A stretch of 47,835 nt of DNA, from assembly GCA_900317865.1 (NCBI GenBank), contig ONIK01000003.1:1-47835 (forward strand), in the 5' to 3' direction. Under the pieces are notes generated by a model. The model searched no databases and was not told the origin of the DNA. It worked only from the letters and a program-made list of their open reading frames with translations. The stretch comes from an uncultured Methanobrevibacter sp. Lineage in GTDB: Archaea > Methanobacteriota > Methanobacteria > Methanobacteriales > Methanobacteriaceae. The translations under genes were made by a program, and so were the position numbers. Of this stretch, positions 21,700 through 31,271 are shown piece by piece; positions within the stretch are counted from its first letter, which is position 1; each line of letters starts with the position of its first letter.

Positions 21700-22089
21700 A
21701 TGATAGAATGTAGAAATATTGCAAAAGGAAAAGGAAAAGGGGAGTTAATTGTAAGCTCTGAGCCAATTAGTTTTTTAGGTGGAGTTAACCCCGATAATGG
21801 TGAAATTATTGACCCGAATCATGAATTGAAAGGTCAGATAATCAAAGATAAGGTTTTATTCATTCCTGGTGGAAAAGGTTCTACTGTGGGATCTTATGTG
21901 ATTTTTCAGATGATGAAAAATAATACTGCTCCAAAAGCCATTATTTGTCTTAATGCAGAACCTATTATAGCTACTGGTGCAATCATGTCAGACATACCTA
22001 TGGTTGATTCTCCTTCAGAAACTAAAGACTTGGTTAATGGTGCTTTAGTTGAAGTTGATGGAGATAATGGTAGAATTACAATTTTATAG
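21700..22089 (+). CDS. Phosphomevalonate dehydratase small subunit (DUF126, aconitase X swivel)
   Basis: Small subunit of the archaeal-type aconitase X that dehydrates 5-phosphomevalonate in the modified mevalonate route to isoprenoids. The 129-residue protein shows LGGVNPDNGEIIDPNHELKG, the GGKGSTVGSYVI loop with the conserved serine, and NAEPIIATGAIMSDIPMVD. The large subunit (DUF521) is not adjacent, as is common in archaea. No ribosome site precedes the ATG, but TTTTAAATA at about 21667 lies some 27-30 bases upstream, so the message may be leaderless. Confidence 0.88.
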   Translation: MIECRNIAKGKGKGELIVSSEPISFLGGVNPDNGEIIDPNHELKGQIIKDKVLFIPGGKGSTVGSYVIFQMMKNNTAPKAIICLNAEPIIATGAIMSDIPMVDSPSETKDLVNGALVEVDGDNGRITIL

Positions 22090-22098
22090 GCGATTTTG

Positions 22099-23331
22099 AT
22101 GCAAACCCTAATTGAAAATGTAAATATTGTTAATCCTGGAGATGAAATAAAAGAGCATCAAAATATTTTAATTGAAGGAAAATATATTAAAGAGATTTCT
22201 TCAGGTAAAATTCAAACTAAAGTAAATGCTAAAATCATTGATGGGAATAATGATTTTGTTTTGCCTGGTTTTATTGATTGTCATACTCATATTTTAGCTA
22301 AAGGTTTTCATAAGGAAGAAAATATGGCTAATCCTCTAGCTATTCATTTTTATAATGCTGTTCCTCATGGAAAACAGACAATTAATGCTGGTGTTACAAC
22401 AATTAGGGATTGCGGATCTGCAGATTTGGGTGTTAAACTAGCTCAACAAAGAGGACTCTTTACAGCCCCTAAAATGGAGGTTTCCATAACTCCTCTGGCA
22501 ATGACTGGTGGACATTTTGATTTAACATTGCCTTCAGGTTTTGATATGGAAATAATGTATCCAGGATTTCCAAAGGGAAGGTGTGATGGTCCATCTGAAG
22601 TTTTAAAGAAAACCCGTGAAGTTAAAAGGGCCGGTGCCGACTTTATTAAGGTAATGTGCAGTGGCGGTATTTTAACTGCAAACACTTCTCCGGAAATTTC
22701 CCAGTTTAACTTGGAAGAACTTAAAACAATTGTTGGTGAAGCAAATAACACCAATACAAAAGTTTCAGCCCATTGCCATAGTTTGGAGGGTATTAATAAA
22801 TGTATTGATGCAGGATTTTCTTCAATTGAACATGGAACATTTATCGATGATAAAACATCTAAAAAAATGGCCGAAAACAATGTCACATTAGTTCCAACCA
22901 TGTTGGTTAATCAGTATCTGTATGAAAACGGTTTTCCTCCATGGGATAATTATGCCGACGAAAAATTGGATAAATTAAAAGTGGTTATTGAAGTTTGTAA
23001 TGAAAATATTAAAACTGCATATGAAAATGGTGTTAATATTGTAATGGGAACCGATAGTGGAGTGATACCTCACGGCCATAATTTAAAGGAATTGCTGAAT
23101 TTGGTTGATATAGGAATGACTCCTATGGAAGCTATTGAATCTGCTACCAGTAAATCTGCCGAATTTATGGGAAAAGATGATATTGGTTCTATTGAAACTG
23201 GAAAATGTGCTGACTTAATTTTTGTTGAAAATAATCCTTTAAATGACATAAAACTATTAACAAATACAGATAATATTCTAAGGGTTGTTCAGGATGGTAA
23301 AGAAGTTAAAAATAAATGTGGAGTTATGTAG
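22099..23331 (+). CDS. Amidohydrolase family protein
   Basis: Metal-dependent hydrolase of 410 residues with a TIM barrel. DCHTHI gives the HxH metal pair; DFIKVMCSGG supplies the lysine; the histidines of SAHCHS and IEHGTF and the aspartate of GTDSGV complete the site. An N-terminal beta domain (IENVNIVNPGDEI) and the C-terminal ADLIFVENNPLNDI match the imidazolonepropionase/prolidase-like branch. The substrate cannot be read; a cyclic amide or dipeptide is possible. ATG at 22099 directly follows an in-frame TTG; AGGCGAT is the ribosome site. Its last 38 bases overlap the next gene. Confidence 0.85.
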   Translation: MQTLIENVNIVNPGDEIKEHQNILIEGKYIKEISSGKIQTKVNAKIIDGNNDFVLPGFIDCHTHILAKGFHKEENMANPLAIHFYNAVPHGKQTINAGVTTIRDCGSADLGVKLAQQRGLFTAPKMEVSITPLAMTGGHFDLTLPSGFDMEIMYPGFPKGRCDGPSEVLKKTREVKRAGADFIKVMCSGGILTANTSPEISQFNLEELKTIVGEANNTNTKVSAHCHSLEGINKCIDAGFSSIEHGTFIDDKTSKKMAENNVTLVPTMLVNQYLYENGFPPWDNYADEKLDKLKVVIEVCNENIKTAYENGVNIVMGTDSGVIPHGHNLKELLNLVDIGMTPMEAIESATSKSAEFMGKDDIGSIETGKCADLIFVENNPLNDIKLLTNTDNILRVVQDGKEVKNKCGVM

Positions 23332-24091
23332 TGGATGCAAACTCTGTAAATCCGTATGTATCAGAGATAATATTGAAATTGGTGAAACTGCTTATGAACT
23401 AGAAAGTAACTGTTTTGATTGCGGACATTGTATGGCAGTTTGTCCTGAAGGGGCAATTACGCTTATCAAATATGAAAATCAAATGGATATGGTCGAAGAA
23501 TATAACGCACGCCAAATTCCTGTTGATTATGATGATTTGCTTCAATTTTTAAAGCAAAGAAGATCTATTCGCTGGTTTAAAAATAAAAAAGTGGATAAGG
23601 ATACATTTGATAAATTATTTAAAGGCGCCTATTATTCTCCTTCTGCTCAAAACCAGCAGGATGTTGAATTCGTTGTTCTGGACGATAAACTGGATGAATT
23701 CATGGACCTGGTTTATGACATAATCAAAGTTGAGGAAGAAGAATTTTTTAGAATTAAGGAATTTGGGGATTATTTAAAAGACAAATCCTCCAAAGAATTT
23801 CATCCTTTACTCTGGCAAGGTCATCAACTTATTTTAACTTTTGCAACTGATAAAACAAGCGCAGTTATTGCAAATACTCGTTTGGAATTGCTCGCCTATT
23901 CTTTAGGGTTGGGAGGTTTTTATTCTCTTTTCATTTTAAAGGCAGATGAAATAGATCATGATAAATTAATGGAATTTTTCCCGAATATTGATAATAATAA
24001 GCATATGTACTCCTCTTTCATAATAGGTTATCCTAAAAAAAGGTTTAGGCGTACTCTGCCTCATGATGAAATCAATGTAACCTTCATGTAA
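23294..24091 (+). CDS. Ferredoxin-domain nitroreductase
   Basis: 265-residue fusion. Residues 1-60 hold two 4Fe-4S motifs, CSGCKLCKSVC and CFDCGHCMAVCP, each of CxxCxxxC type. The rest is an FMN-binding nitroreductase fold: RRSIRWFKNKKVD at its start and GAYYSPSAQNQQDVEFVV. Such proteins transfer electrons from clusters to FMN and reduce nitro or quinone-like compounds; the physiological substrate in methanogens is unknown. ATG at 23294 puts the first cluster close to the N-terminus and makes a 38-base overlap with the amidohydrolase, so both are probably co-transcribed. Confidence 0.86.
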   Translation: MVKKLKINVELCSGCKLCKSVCIRDNIEIGETAYELESNCFDCGHCMAVCPEGAITLIKYENQMDMVEEYNARQIPVDYDDLLQFLKQRRSIRWFKNKKVDKDTFDKLFKGAYYSPSAQNQQDVEFVVLDDKLDEFMDLVYDIIKVEEEEFFRIKEFGDYLKDKSSKEFHPLLWQGHQLILTFATDKTSAVIANTRLELLAYSLGLGGFYSLFILKADEIDHDKLMEFFPNIDNNKHMYSSFIIGYPKKRFRRTLPHDEINVTFM

Positions 24092-24161
24092 ATTTTGTCT
24101 TACCTAAAAATTTATTAAATAATTTTTTTATATATTTAATTATAATTAAATGGGAGATATT

Positions 24162-26642
24162 ATGGCAAAACTTAAAGAAATGGACATTCCTATTGAAGGA
24201 ATGCATTGTGCTTCATGTGTTTTAAGCGTTAACAAAACATTTGAACGTGAAGAAGGTGTGGAAGAAGTTGATGCTGATTTGGCTTCAAATAAGGTTCACA
24301 TTACTGTTAATCCTAAAAAAATGTCATATGATGAAATGGATTCAATAGTCAGAAATTTGGGATTTCAATTGCATTCTGATGAGGTTACCTTAAGGATTGA
24401 TGGAATGCATTGTGCTTCATGTACAATGAATGTTGAAAATTTTTTAATCCGTTTAGATGGTATTTTTGATGTTAAGGCTGATTTAACTTCCGGAACTGCT
24501 TTTGTTCGATATGATAAAAGTAAGGTTACCATCGATGATATGGAAGTTGTAATTAATAATCTGGGATTTGAACTGCTCGGAATCGATGGACAAACAGAAA
24601 TTGATGAAGAAGAGCTTTATCAACAAGATTTAATTAGTAAAAGAAACCGTATTATCGTTGGTTTATTTTTTTCAGCCGTACTGATGATTCTGATGTACAG
24701 CGGATGGGATCCGTTGATGGGTTTAACTCACCAGATACATGAAAGTACAGGAATTGACATTTCATCTATGGGTTTGCTTTCATTACTTGTAAGTATTTTA
24801 CCGTTCTTATATGTTTCACTTCCTATTTTAAAAGCCGGAATCAATGGTTTAATGCATAAAAACCTGAATATGGATGTAATGTATTCAATGGGTATTATTG
24901 TGGCTTATGGGTCAAGTATTTTAGGAACATTCGGAATAATCCTGGACCATACTTTCATGTTTTATGAGTCTGCTGTTATGCTACCTTCATTTTTAATGAT
25001 TGGAAGATATCTTGAAGCCAAAGCTAAAAAGAAAACTTCAGATTCAATTCGTGAACTAATAGGTCTTCAGCCAACTGTTGCAACACTTGTTGAAGTTGAT
25101 GAAAATAATGAGGTAATATCACAAAAAGAGGTTCAGATTGCCGAAATTAATCTGGGAGATAATCTTTTGGTAAAACCTGGAGATAAAATACCTGTTGATG
25201 GCAAGGTTATCGGTGGAGAATCCTATGTTGATGAATCCATGATTAATGGTGAACCTATTCCTAAGGTTAAAAAGGACGGTGAAGAAGTTTTTGCAGGAAC
25301 TATTAATCAGGATGGTGTTTTAATCATCAGTGCTTTAAAAATCGGTTCAGAGACGGTTCTTTCCAATATTATCCGTTTAGTTGAAAAAGCCCAATCATCA
25401 AGACCTCCTGTTCAGAAATTTGCCAATACTATTGTTTCTTACTTTATTCCGGTTATTTTAACAATTGCAATTATTGTATTCTGCATCTGGTATTTTGTTT
25501 TGGGAGCAACCTTATTGTTCTCGCTTACTTGCTTAATATCCATTTTGGTTGTTGCCTGTCCTTGCGCTCTGGGTCTGGCCACTCCGACTGCTGTTACTGT
25601 AGGTGTTGGAAGGGCTGCTGAATTTGGTATTTTAATTAAAAATGGGGATACCTTGGAAAATGCGGGCCAAATTGATGTTGCTGCATTTGATAAAACAGGA
25701 ACTATTACTGAAGGAAAGCCTGAAGTTGATGATATAATAACCTATGGTATTTCTGAAGATGAATTGATAGTTGTTGCAGCTTCTGTTGAACAGAATTCAA
25801 ACCATCCTATCGCCAAGGCAATTGTTAGAAAAGCTGAAGGTTTGGAACTGCTGAATACGGTCGATTTTGAAAATGTCACAGGTAAGGGCATTAAAGCCGT
25901 AATCGATGGAAAAACTGTTCTGGCAGGAAATAAATCATTAATGGAAAGTAATGGCATTGGCATGTCTGATGATGTGTTGAAAAATTATGATGAATTGGAA
26001 AATCAAAGCAAAACTATTATTCTTTTAGCTATTGATATGGCAGTCCGTGGAATCATAAGCCTTTCCGATAAGGTCAAGCCAAATTCTAAAAGAACCATTG
26101 AAGAATTACATGGGATGAACATTGAAACATACATGTTAACTGGCGACAATGAAAGTACAGCACTGTCTGTTGCAAATGAGGTTGGGATAGATAATGTTAA
26201 AGCAGGGATACTCCCTGAAAATAAGCTGGATATAGTTCAAGGTATTCAAAAAGATTCCAAAAAAGTTTTATTTACTGGCGATGGGATCAATGATGCTCCG
26301 GCTTTAACACAGGCGGACATTGGAGTTGCAATGGGTAATGGAACTGATATTGCAATGGAAAGCGGTGATGTTGTAGTAATGGAAGGTGATTTGGAAAATG
26401 TTGTGGCTGCTGTACAGTTTTCTAAAAAGGTAATGAGGAGAATCAAGGAAAATATTTTCTGGGCATTCGCATACAACTCAATACTGATTCCTGTAGCTGC
26501 GGGAGTGTTATATCCTAACTTTGGAATCATGTTTAAACCTGAACTTGCAGGTTTGGCAATGGCATTGAGTTCAGTAACAGTCATTTCTCTGTCCTTATTG
26601 CTTAAACGCTATGTGCCTCCTATTAAAAAAGTTAAGAATTAA
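24162..26642 (+). CDS. copA: Copper-exporting P-type ATPase
   Basis: P1B-type ATPase of 826 residues. Two N-terminal heavy-metal domains each carry GMHCASC (Cys16/19 and Cys84/87). The transmembrane CPC is at residues 466-468 (VVACPCALGLATPTA), the phosphorylated aspartate in DKTGT at residue 510, and the hinge is GDGINDAPALT. NxxHP (NSNHPIAKAI) marks the nucleotide domain. CPC plus GMHCASC domains indicate Cu+ export. ATG at 24162 has GGGAGAT just before it; an ATG at 24150 is in frame. It ends overlapping the convergent oxidoreductase by 4 bases. No CopY/CsoR-like regulator is adjacent. Confidence 0.95.
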   Translation: MAKLKEMDIPIEGMHCASCVLSVNKTFEREEGVEEVDADLASNKVHITVNPKKMSYDEMDSIVRNLGFQLHSDEVTLRIDGMHCASCTMNVENFLIRLDGIFDVKADLTSGTAFVRYDKSKVTIDDMEVVINNLGFELLGIDGQTEIDEEELYQQDLISKRNRIIVGLFFSAVLMILMYSGWDPLMGLTHQIHESTGIDISSMGLLSLLVSILPFLYVSLPILKAGINGLMHKNLNMDVMYSMGIIVAYGSSILGTFGIILDHTFMFYESAVMLPSFLMIGRYLEAKAKKKTSDSIRELIGLQPTVATLVEVDENNEVISQKEVQIAEINLGDNLLVKPGDKIPVDGKVIGGESYVDESMINGEPIPKVKKDGEEVFAGTINQDGVLIISALKIGSETVLSNIIRLVEKAQSSRPPVQKFANTIVSYFIPVILTIAIIVFCIWYFVLGATLLFSLTCLISILVVACPCALGLATPTAVTVGVGRAAEFGILIKNGDTLENAGQIDVAAFDKTGTITEGKPEVDDIITYGISEDELIVVAASVEQNSNHPIAKAIVRKAEGLELLNTVDFENVTGKGIKAVIDGKTVLAGNKSLMESNGIGMSDDVLKNYDELENQSKTIILLAIDMAVRGIISLSDKVKPNSKRTIEELHGMNIETYMLTGDNESTALSVANEVGIDNVKAGILPENKLDIVQGIQKDSKKVLFTGDGINDAPALTQADIGVAMGNGTDIAMESGDVVVMEGDLENVVAAVQFSKKVMRRIKENIFWAFAYNSILIPVAAGVLYPNFGIMFKPELAGLAMALSSVTVISLSLLLKRYVPPIKKVKN

Positions 26643-27652
26643 TCAGATTTTTCCTCGTAATATTGGAAACATCTGCTTTCTTTTTTACTGTAACAATTAT
26701 TGCAGCCTTTACATATGGAAGTGCCATCTCCATTTTCTTTCCAATCAGCCAAGAAATCCGGCTGTGCAACAAAAGGCTTTGAAAGGGACATAAACTCAAC
26801 ATTTGATGAATTGAGTATCATGTTCATTGTTTTCATATCCCTCAGATTTCCTGCCAGTATGATGGGAATATCGACTTCTGCAGATAATTTGTCGGCATAA
26901 TCCTGGAATACGTGCTTTTCTTCAGCATCATATTTCATTGAAATTGTTCTTCCGGTAATTTGAATGCTGTCTGCACCATGTTCAGCCAGTAATTTGGCTA
27001 TTTTCATACTTTCTTCCTGCGTCATACCGTTTTTTCTAACATCTTCAATGTTGATTCTGCAGCTTACATGAAATCCTATGGTTTTCTTAATCAGCTGTAT
27101 GATTTCAAGAACAATTCTTAATCTGTTCATGGTATTTCCACCATATTCATCTTCTCTTTGATTAAAATATGGGTTGACAAATCGAGATAGATAAAAATTA
27201 TTTCCCATATTAATCTGGATACCGTCAAAACCGGCAAAGGAGAATTTCTTTGCAACCATAATAACTTCCGCCTGAAGTTTTCTGATACCTTCAATTGTCA
27301 AATCATTAGGTTCCGCTTTCTGGTTATCCCCATCATCGTAATAGAAAAACGCTAACTGACCTAGAATAGGTACATCATAATTATGGCAGATGTCTGTAAT
27401 CTGTTTGTAATCCTTCATGAATCCTCTGTAATTGACGTTTGCTGAATACTCATAAAAACGATCTTTCGGATCAAATGCAAATATTTCTGATAAAATCAAT
27501 CCAACTCCGCTTTTCGCCATATCTTCATATCTGTCAAAAACTTCTGATGTTAAAAAACCGCCTTCGGTCTGTCTTTCCCAGACGCCGGTTCTGATAACTC
27601 TGCTTTTAATATTAAATTCACTGAATTTACATTCATCGAAAATATCTTTCAT
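26639..27652 (-). CDS. NADH:flavin oxidoreductase (old yellow enzyme family)
   Basis: TIM-barrel FMN enzyme of 337 residues. It shows GLILSEIFAFD, the GQLAFF strand, FAGFDGIQINMGNNFYLSRFVNPYFNQREDEYGG (the family barrel motif with R and Y residues) and IILAGNLRD. The C-terminal CKGCNNCYSKKESRC is a cysteine cluster like the 4Fe-4S site of 2,4-dienoyl-CoA/2-enoate reductases, but the NAD(P)H domain that follows it in those enzymes is absent. It may therefore take electrons from a separate ferredoxin-type protein. GGGAGAG precedes the ATG at 27652. The usual HGAH-like segment is altered to GNNF. Substrate unknown. Confidence 0.82.
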   Translation of the reverse strand: MKDIFDECKFSEFNIKSRVIRTGVWERQTEGGFLTSEVFDRYEDMAKSGVGLILSEIFAFDPKDRFYEYSANVNYRGFMKDYKQITDICHNYDVPILGQLAFFYYDDGDNQKAEPNDLTIEGIRKLQAEVIMVAKKFSFAGFDGIQINMGNNFYLSRFVNPYFNQREDEYGGNTMNRLRIVLEIIQLIKKTIGFHVSCRINIEDVRKNGMTQEESMKIAKLLAEHGADSIQITGRTISMKYDAEEKHVFQDYADKLSAEVDIPIILAGNLRDMKTMNMILNSSNVEFMSLSKPFVAQPDFLADWKENGDGTSICKGCNNCYSKKESRCFQYYEEKSD

Positions 27653-27710
27653 ATACTACTCTCCCATTAGATAGTGATGTTTAAAAAAATAAAATGAATA
27701 AGTGGATAAC

Positions 27711-28550
27711 TTATTCTAATTCAACTTTCAATTTACCGATTTTCGGAGCAAGGAAATTATAAAATACTGCAACTAATAATGCTCCTATAAATCCACTAAC
27801 GAAACTGCTTAATATGCTTGCTAATGCATTGAATATAGGAGTACCGCTAATTATCATAATTATTCCGACTATAATATTTAAAATAAGACATATTGCAGCT
27901 ATAGCTATACTGAAGTTTATCGGATCCAATGATTCAAGCTGGGTAAATTTATCTTCTTGGCTAAGGTTAACTTTTATTCCTCTGTCACTATCTGCTAAAA
28001 TATTATAAACATATGTTGCAAGTAATGTAAATACGGAGGTTATGATAACAGTACCAAGTATTCCAATTGCAATAAATAGTGGGTTGGATATTATAAGCAT
28101 TATTTGATATAATTGTGTTGCGATAATGGCTTGTGAAGCATACATTAATATTGAAATCATTGTGCTTAAAATTACTGGAATAATTAATGAAAATGCAAAA
28201 TAAATTACAAGAATCATAATTATTGCAATGCAGGCAGTAATAAGTGCAGTCTCTTTTGGTGAGATTTTTTTAATGTAATCTTCTTCAATATCCAACTTGA
28301 TAAAGCCGAATTTCTTTGCTAAAATATTATAAAGGTAACCTATTGAAAAATATGTAAAAATACAGACTATTATTGTTCCGAAAATGATTGTAGGAACAAT
28401 TAATGCAATTGTTGCAAGACTGTTTGGCACTAATGCTCCCATAGTTATAAATATGAGCAGGGCCACTAAAATTGAAATTAGTGTAGCAACGCCTGTTGAT
28501 ATAATTGTAAATGATGATATATCAATAGATTTTAATGTTTTTACAGTCAT
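27711..28550 (-). CDS. Membrane protein with three internal repeats
   Basis: Unrecognised integral membrane protein of 279 residues with about nine hydrophobic segments. It consists of three diverged copies of one unit (residues 5-89, 93-197 and 204-279). Each ends in a YNILA-type motif followed by a short charged strand: YNILAKKFGFIKLDIE, YNILADSDRGIKVNLS, YNFLAPKIGKLKVELE. The last motif lies at the very C-terminus. GAGGGAT precedes the ATG at 28550, 9 bases after purB, so both are probably on one message. Function unknown. Confidence 0.7.
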   Translation of the reverse strand: MTVKTLKSIDISSFTIISTGVATLISILVALLIFITMGALVPNSLATIALIVPTIIFGTIIVCIFTYFSIGYLYNILAKKFGFIKLDIEEDYIKKISPKETALITACIAIIMILVIYFAFSLIIPVILSTMISILMYASQAIIATQLYQIMLIISNPLFIAIGILGTVIITSVFTLLATYVYNILADSDRGIKVNLSQEDKFTQLESLDPINFSIAIAAICLILNIIVGIIMIISGTPIFNALASILSSFVSGFIGALLVAVFYNFLAPKIGKLKVELE

Positions 28551-28559
28551 TTTATCCCT

Positions 28560-29909
28560 CTAAAACCAGTCTTTTGAGTCTTCTAACAATTCATCAATAA
28601 TTATTTCAATTGAACCGGTATAAGTGTGAGGGTCCATTATTTTTTCTACATCTTCTTCAGTTAGGTATTTTTGAACTTCACTGTCTTCTAAGATTAGTTC
28701 TCCGAGCAATAGTTTTTCTTTGTTTGCTTTGATAGCATTTTTTCTTACAATTCCGTATGCAGTTTGTTTACCCATTCCTGCTCTTGTAAGTTCGGCCATT
28801 AATCTTTCAGCCATGATTAAACCGTTTGTAAGGTTTAAGTTTCTTTCAATATTCTCATCATAGAATACTAAATTGCTCATCAGTTTAATTGTTAAGTTTA
28901 AGATATAATCGGTTAATATGCAACTTTCCGGAAACATTATTCTTTCACATGATGAGTTTGTCAAGTCTCTTTCATGCCATAAGGGGTTATTGTCAAGTGC
29001 TGCATTAACATATGACTTTACAATTCTTGCAACACCACAAATTCTTTCAGCAGTAATAGGATTCATTTTATGTGGCATTGTACTGCTGCCCACTTGTTTT
29101 TCCGGATCGAAGTATTCTCCAACTTCCATTATTTCAGTTCTTTGAAGGCTTCTAATTTCTAAAGCTATTTTATCTAAAGTTGAAGCAATATTTGCTAATG
29201 TTGATATGAATTCAACGTGATTGTCTCTTTGAACAACTTGGTTTGTAATTTTAGCAGCAGGTAAATCCAAAATACGTGCAACGGTTTTATGGATTTTCCA
29301 TCCGTCAGTTCCTAATGCTGCAGTTGTTCCAACAGCACCGTCCATCATTGCGATACAGACATTTGCTCTTGCATGTTCTAATCTTTCGTATTGTCTGTGG
29401 AGTTCATCTGCCCATAAAGCAAATTTCATTCCGTAGGTGGTTGGAAGTGCATGTTGTCCGTGTGTACGTCCGATACATACTTTCATTTTATTTTCTTCTG
29501 CTAAATCGAGCATTATTTTGGTTAATCTTTCTACTTTTTCTTCCAATACGTCGATTGAGTCACGAATGAGTAATGAATTTGAACTGTCTACTATATCATT
29601 GGATGTTGCTCCAAAGTGAACATATTCTCCAGCGCCATTATCACAAACTTCAGTAATTCCTTTGGATAATGCGGCGATATCGTGATTGGTTTCAGCTTCT
29701 ATTGCTTTTACTCTTTCCAATTTAACATATTCTGTGGTTGCTTTTTTTGCAATCTCATCAGCCACTTCTTTTGGAATTATTCCTAATTCTCCTTCTGCTT
29801 GTGCAAGCGCTGATTCAATGTCCAACATTCTTTGTAATTTGTTTTCTTCTTCCCAAATTGCTTTCATTTCGGGAGTACCATATCTAAATTCGATTGGATG
29901 TATAGCCAT
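28560..29909 (-). CDS. purB: Adenylosuccinate lyase
   Basis: Cleaves SAICAR and adenylosuccinate in purine synthesis. 449 residues of the fumarase/aspartase superfamily: YGTPEMKAIW at the start, HFGATSNDIVDSS, GRTHGQHALPTTYG, and the signature loop GSSTMPHKMNPI. The length is usual. ATG at 29909 (MAIHPIEFRYG) follows GAGATGAT; an ATG at 29918 overlaps that site and is unlikely. It is followed after 9 bases by the three-repeat membrane protein. Confidence 0.97.
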   Translation of the reverse strand: MAIHPIEFRYGTPEMKAIWEEENKLQRMLDIESALAQAEGELGIIPKEVADEIAKKATTEYVKLERVKAIEAETNHDIAALSKGITEVCDNGAGEYVHFGATSNDIVDSSNSLLIRDSIDVLEEKVERLTKIMLDLAEENKMKVCIGRTHGQHALPTTYGMKFALWADELHRQYERLEHARANVCIAMMDGAVGTTAALGTDGWKIHKTVARILDLPAAKITNQVVQRDNHVEFISTLANIASTLDKIALEIRSLQRTEIMEVGEYFDPEKQVGSSTMPHKMNPITAERICGVARIVKSYVNAALDNNPLWHERDLTNSSCERIMFPESCILTDYILNLTIKLMSNLVFYDENIERNLNLTNGLIMAERLMAELTRAGMGKQTAYGIVRKNAIKANKEKLLLGELILEDSEVQKYLTEEDVEKIMDPHTYTGSIEIIIDELLEDSKDWF

Positions 29910-30027
29910 TATTATCATCTCATTTTAAAATTTATACATTAATATATTTGTCAATTGTATATTTTTATAGTTTAAGTTTTTTTTGCATCTGTTTTTATAT
30001 TTGATTATGGAAAATTTAATAGACAAT

Positions 30028-30039
30028 TTTATATATATG
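30028..30039 (+). promoter_or_regulatory. TATA box of the XRE/DUF4013 pair
   Basis: A TTTTATATATAT element lies about 60-70 bases before the regulator start, with transcription expected near 30062. Confidence 0.5.
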
Positions 30040-30099
30040 TCGGAATAATATAACATTAAGGTCAACGTTTTTAAGTTGAATAAGATTATGGGTGATTAT

Positions 30100-30309
30100 T
30101 TGGAAACTAAAATACGGGAACTTCGCCAAGATAAGGGTATAACTCAACAGGAGTTAGCTGACCGAGCTGGTGTTACCCGCCAAACGATTAATGCACTGGA
30201 AAATGCTAGATATAATCCTTCATTACTGTTGGCATATAAAATTACTAAAATTTTAGATAAGGATAGTATTGAAGATGTATTTATAATAGATGAGGGGATT
30301 TTAGAATGA
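30100..30309 (+). CDS. XRE-family transcriptional regulator
   Basis: Short helix-turn-helix protein of 69 residues, taking TTG at 30100 as start: GGTGAT lies just upstream and the protein then begins with the usual TKIRELRQDKGITQQELADRAGVTRQTINALENARYNPSLLLAYKI. An upstream ATG at 30088 would place the ribosome site inside the coding sequence. This is the compact type found in many archaea and Gram-positives. Its stop overlaps the DUF4013 gene start (ATGA). It may regulate its own operon. Confidence 0.88.
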   Translation: METKIRELRQDKGITQQELADRAGVTRQTINALENARYNPSLLLAYKITKILDKDSIEDVFIIDEGILE

Positions 30310-30998
30310 TTTTAGATATATATAAAGATTCAATAGAATTTGCATCAAGAAAGATTTCAATTCTTCTTGTATTGGGTGTTTTATCTTTCTTTAATTTTTT
30401 AATAGTTCCATTAATATTTGTTTATGGTTACAATTATAAGATTATAAAGCTTTCCACTCAATCTATGATTAATGTTGACGCAGTCCCTCCTGAATTTTCA
30501 GGTTTGAAAGAAATGTTTATTGACGGTTTAAAATATATTGTGGTTAATCTTGTTTATATGATAATACCAATTATTATAATTGCTTTTGCAATCTCATCAA
30601 AATCACAATTATTATTACTAATTGGATTCCTTTTGGCTTTAATATGTGTGGCCTTTTCATTTTTGGCTATACCTCATATGGCTGCAAACAATGATTCTTT
30701 AAAATCAGCATTTGCACTTGGAGAACTCAAAGAAATCATGTCCTTCATTGGATATGGTAGATATATTGCATCATATCTTGGTATTGTGTTTATTTCATTG
30801 GCTGTAATTATCATAGTCGCTTTTATTATTGGAATTATATTTAATATATTAGGTATTGCTACATTGAGTATATCTACAGCAGGTTTTGGACAAGTTACTC
30901 AGTTAATTACTAATGCTATTTTATTATTTTTGGTTTCTCCTTTCTTGTTAATTTTCAAAAATAGAAGTCAAGGTTTAATTTATAATTTAAGAGGTTAA
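30306..30998 (+). CDS. DUF4013 membrane protein
   Basis: 230-residue integral membrane protein with about six hydrophobic segments in three pairs, and the DUF4013 look: YKDSIEFASRKISILLVLGVLSFFNFLIVPLIFVYGYNYKIIK at the start, then PPEFSGLKEMFIDGLKYIVV. Proteins of this family are numerous in Methanobacteriales; function unknown. The start overlaps the preceding XRE gene by four bases, so translation is coupled. Confidence 0.82.
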   Translation: MILDIYKDSIEFASRKISILLVLGVLSFFNFLIVPLIFVYGYNYKIIKLSTQSMINVDAVPPEFSGLKEMFIDGLKYIVVNLVYMIIPIIIIAFAISSKSQLLLLIGFLLALICVAFSFLAIPHMAANNDSLKSAFALGELKEIMSFIGYGRYIASYLGIVFISLAVIIIVAFIIGIIFNILGIATLSISTAGFGQVTQLITNAILLFLVSPFLLIFKNRSQGLIYNLRG

Positions 30999-31030
30999 TT
31001 GTTTAATTAACTTCATCTTATTTTTTTTGA
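30992..31030 (+). terminator. Terminator of the XRE-DUF4013 operon
   Basis: A 7-bp perfect stem (30994-31000 with 31005-31011), extendable by two weaker pairs, is followed by a T8 run at about 31021-31028. It begins inside the last codons of DUF4013. Confidence 0.6.
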
Positions 31031-31271
31031 CTTTTTCAAAAACTATCTTGATTTTAAATTTTTTCATGAAAATCAGTTGCGAATTTTTAATTCAATCTAA
31101 AAATAGTTTAATTTAATAAATGGGTGGGTAAAAGTTTTTATCATACCAAATCAAAATAAATTACTCCAAATAGTATTTTAGATGTTACAATATATGTTTT
31201 GTGATTTTGTTGATGGATTTATCCTTTCAGATTCTCTTTTTGTAAAAATTTTCAAATCATGTAAAAAGGTA

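Noticed and set aside
22443..22901. Open frame of 152 codons opposite the amidohydrolase
   Set aside because: It lies wholly antisense to a gene with intact catalytic motifs and carries no domain of its own.
23294..23331. Possible frameshift joining the amidohydrolase and the ferredoxin-nitroreductase
   Set aside because: Both proteins are complete with normal ends and starts, so the 38-base overlap is better read as two coupled genes.
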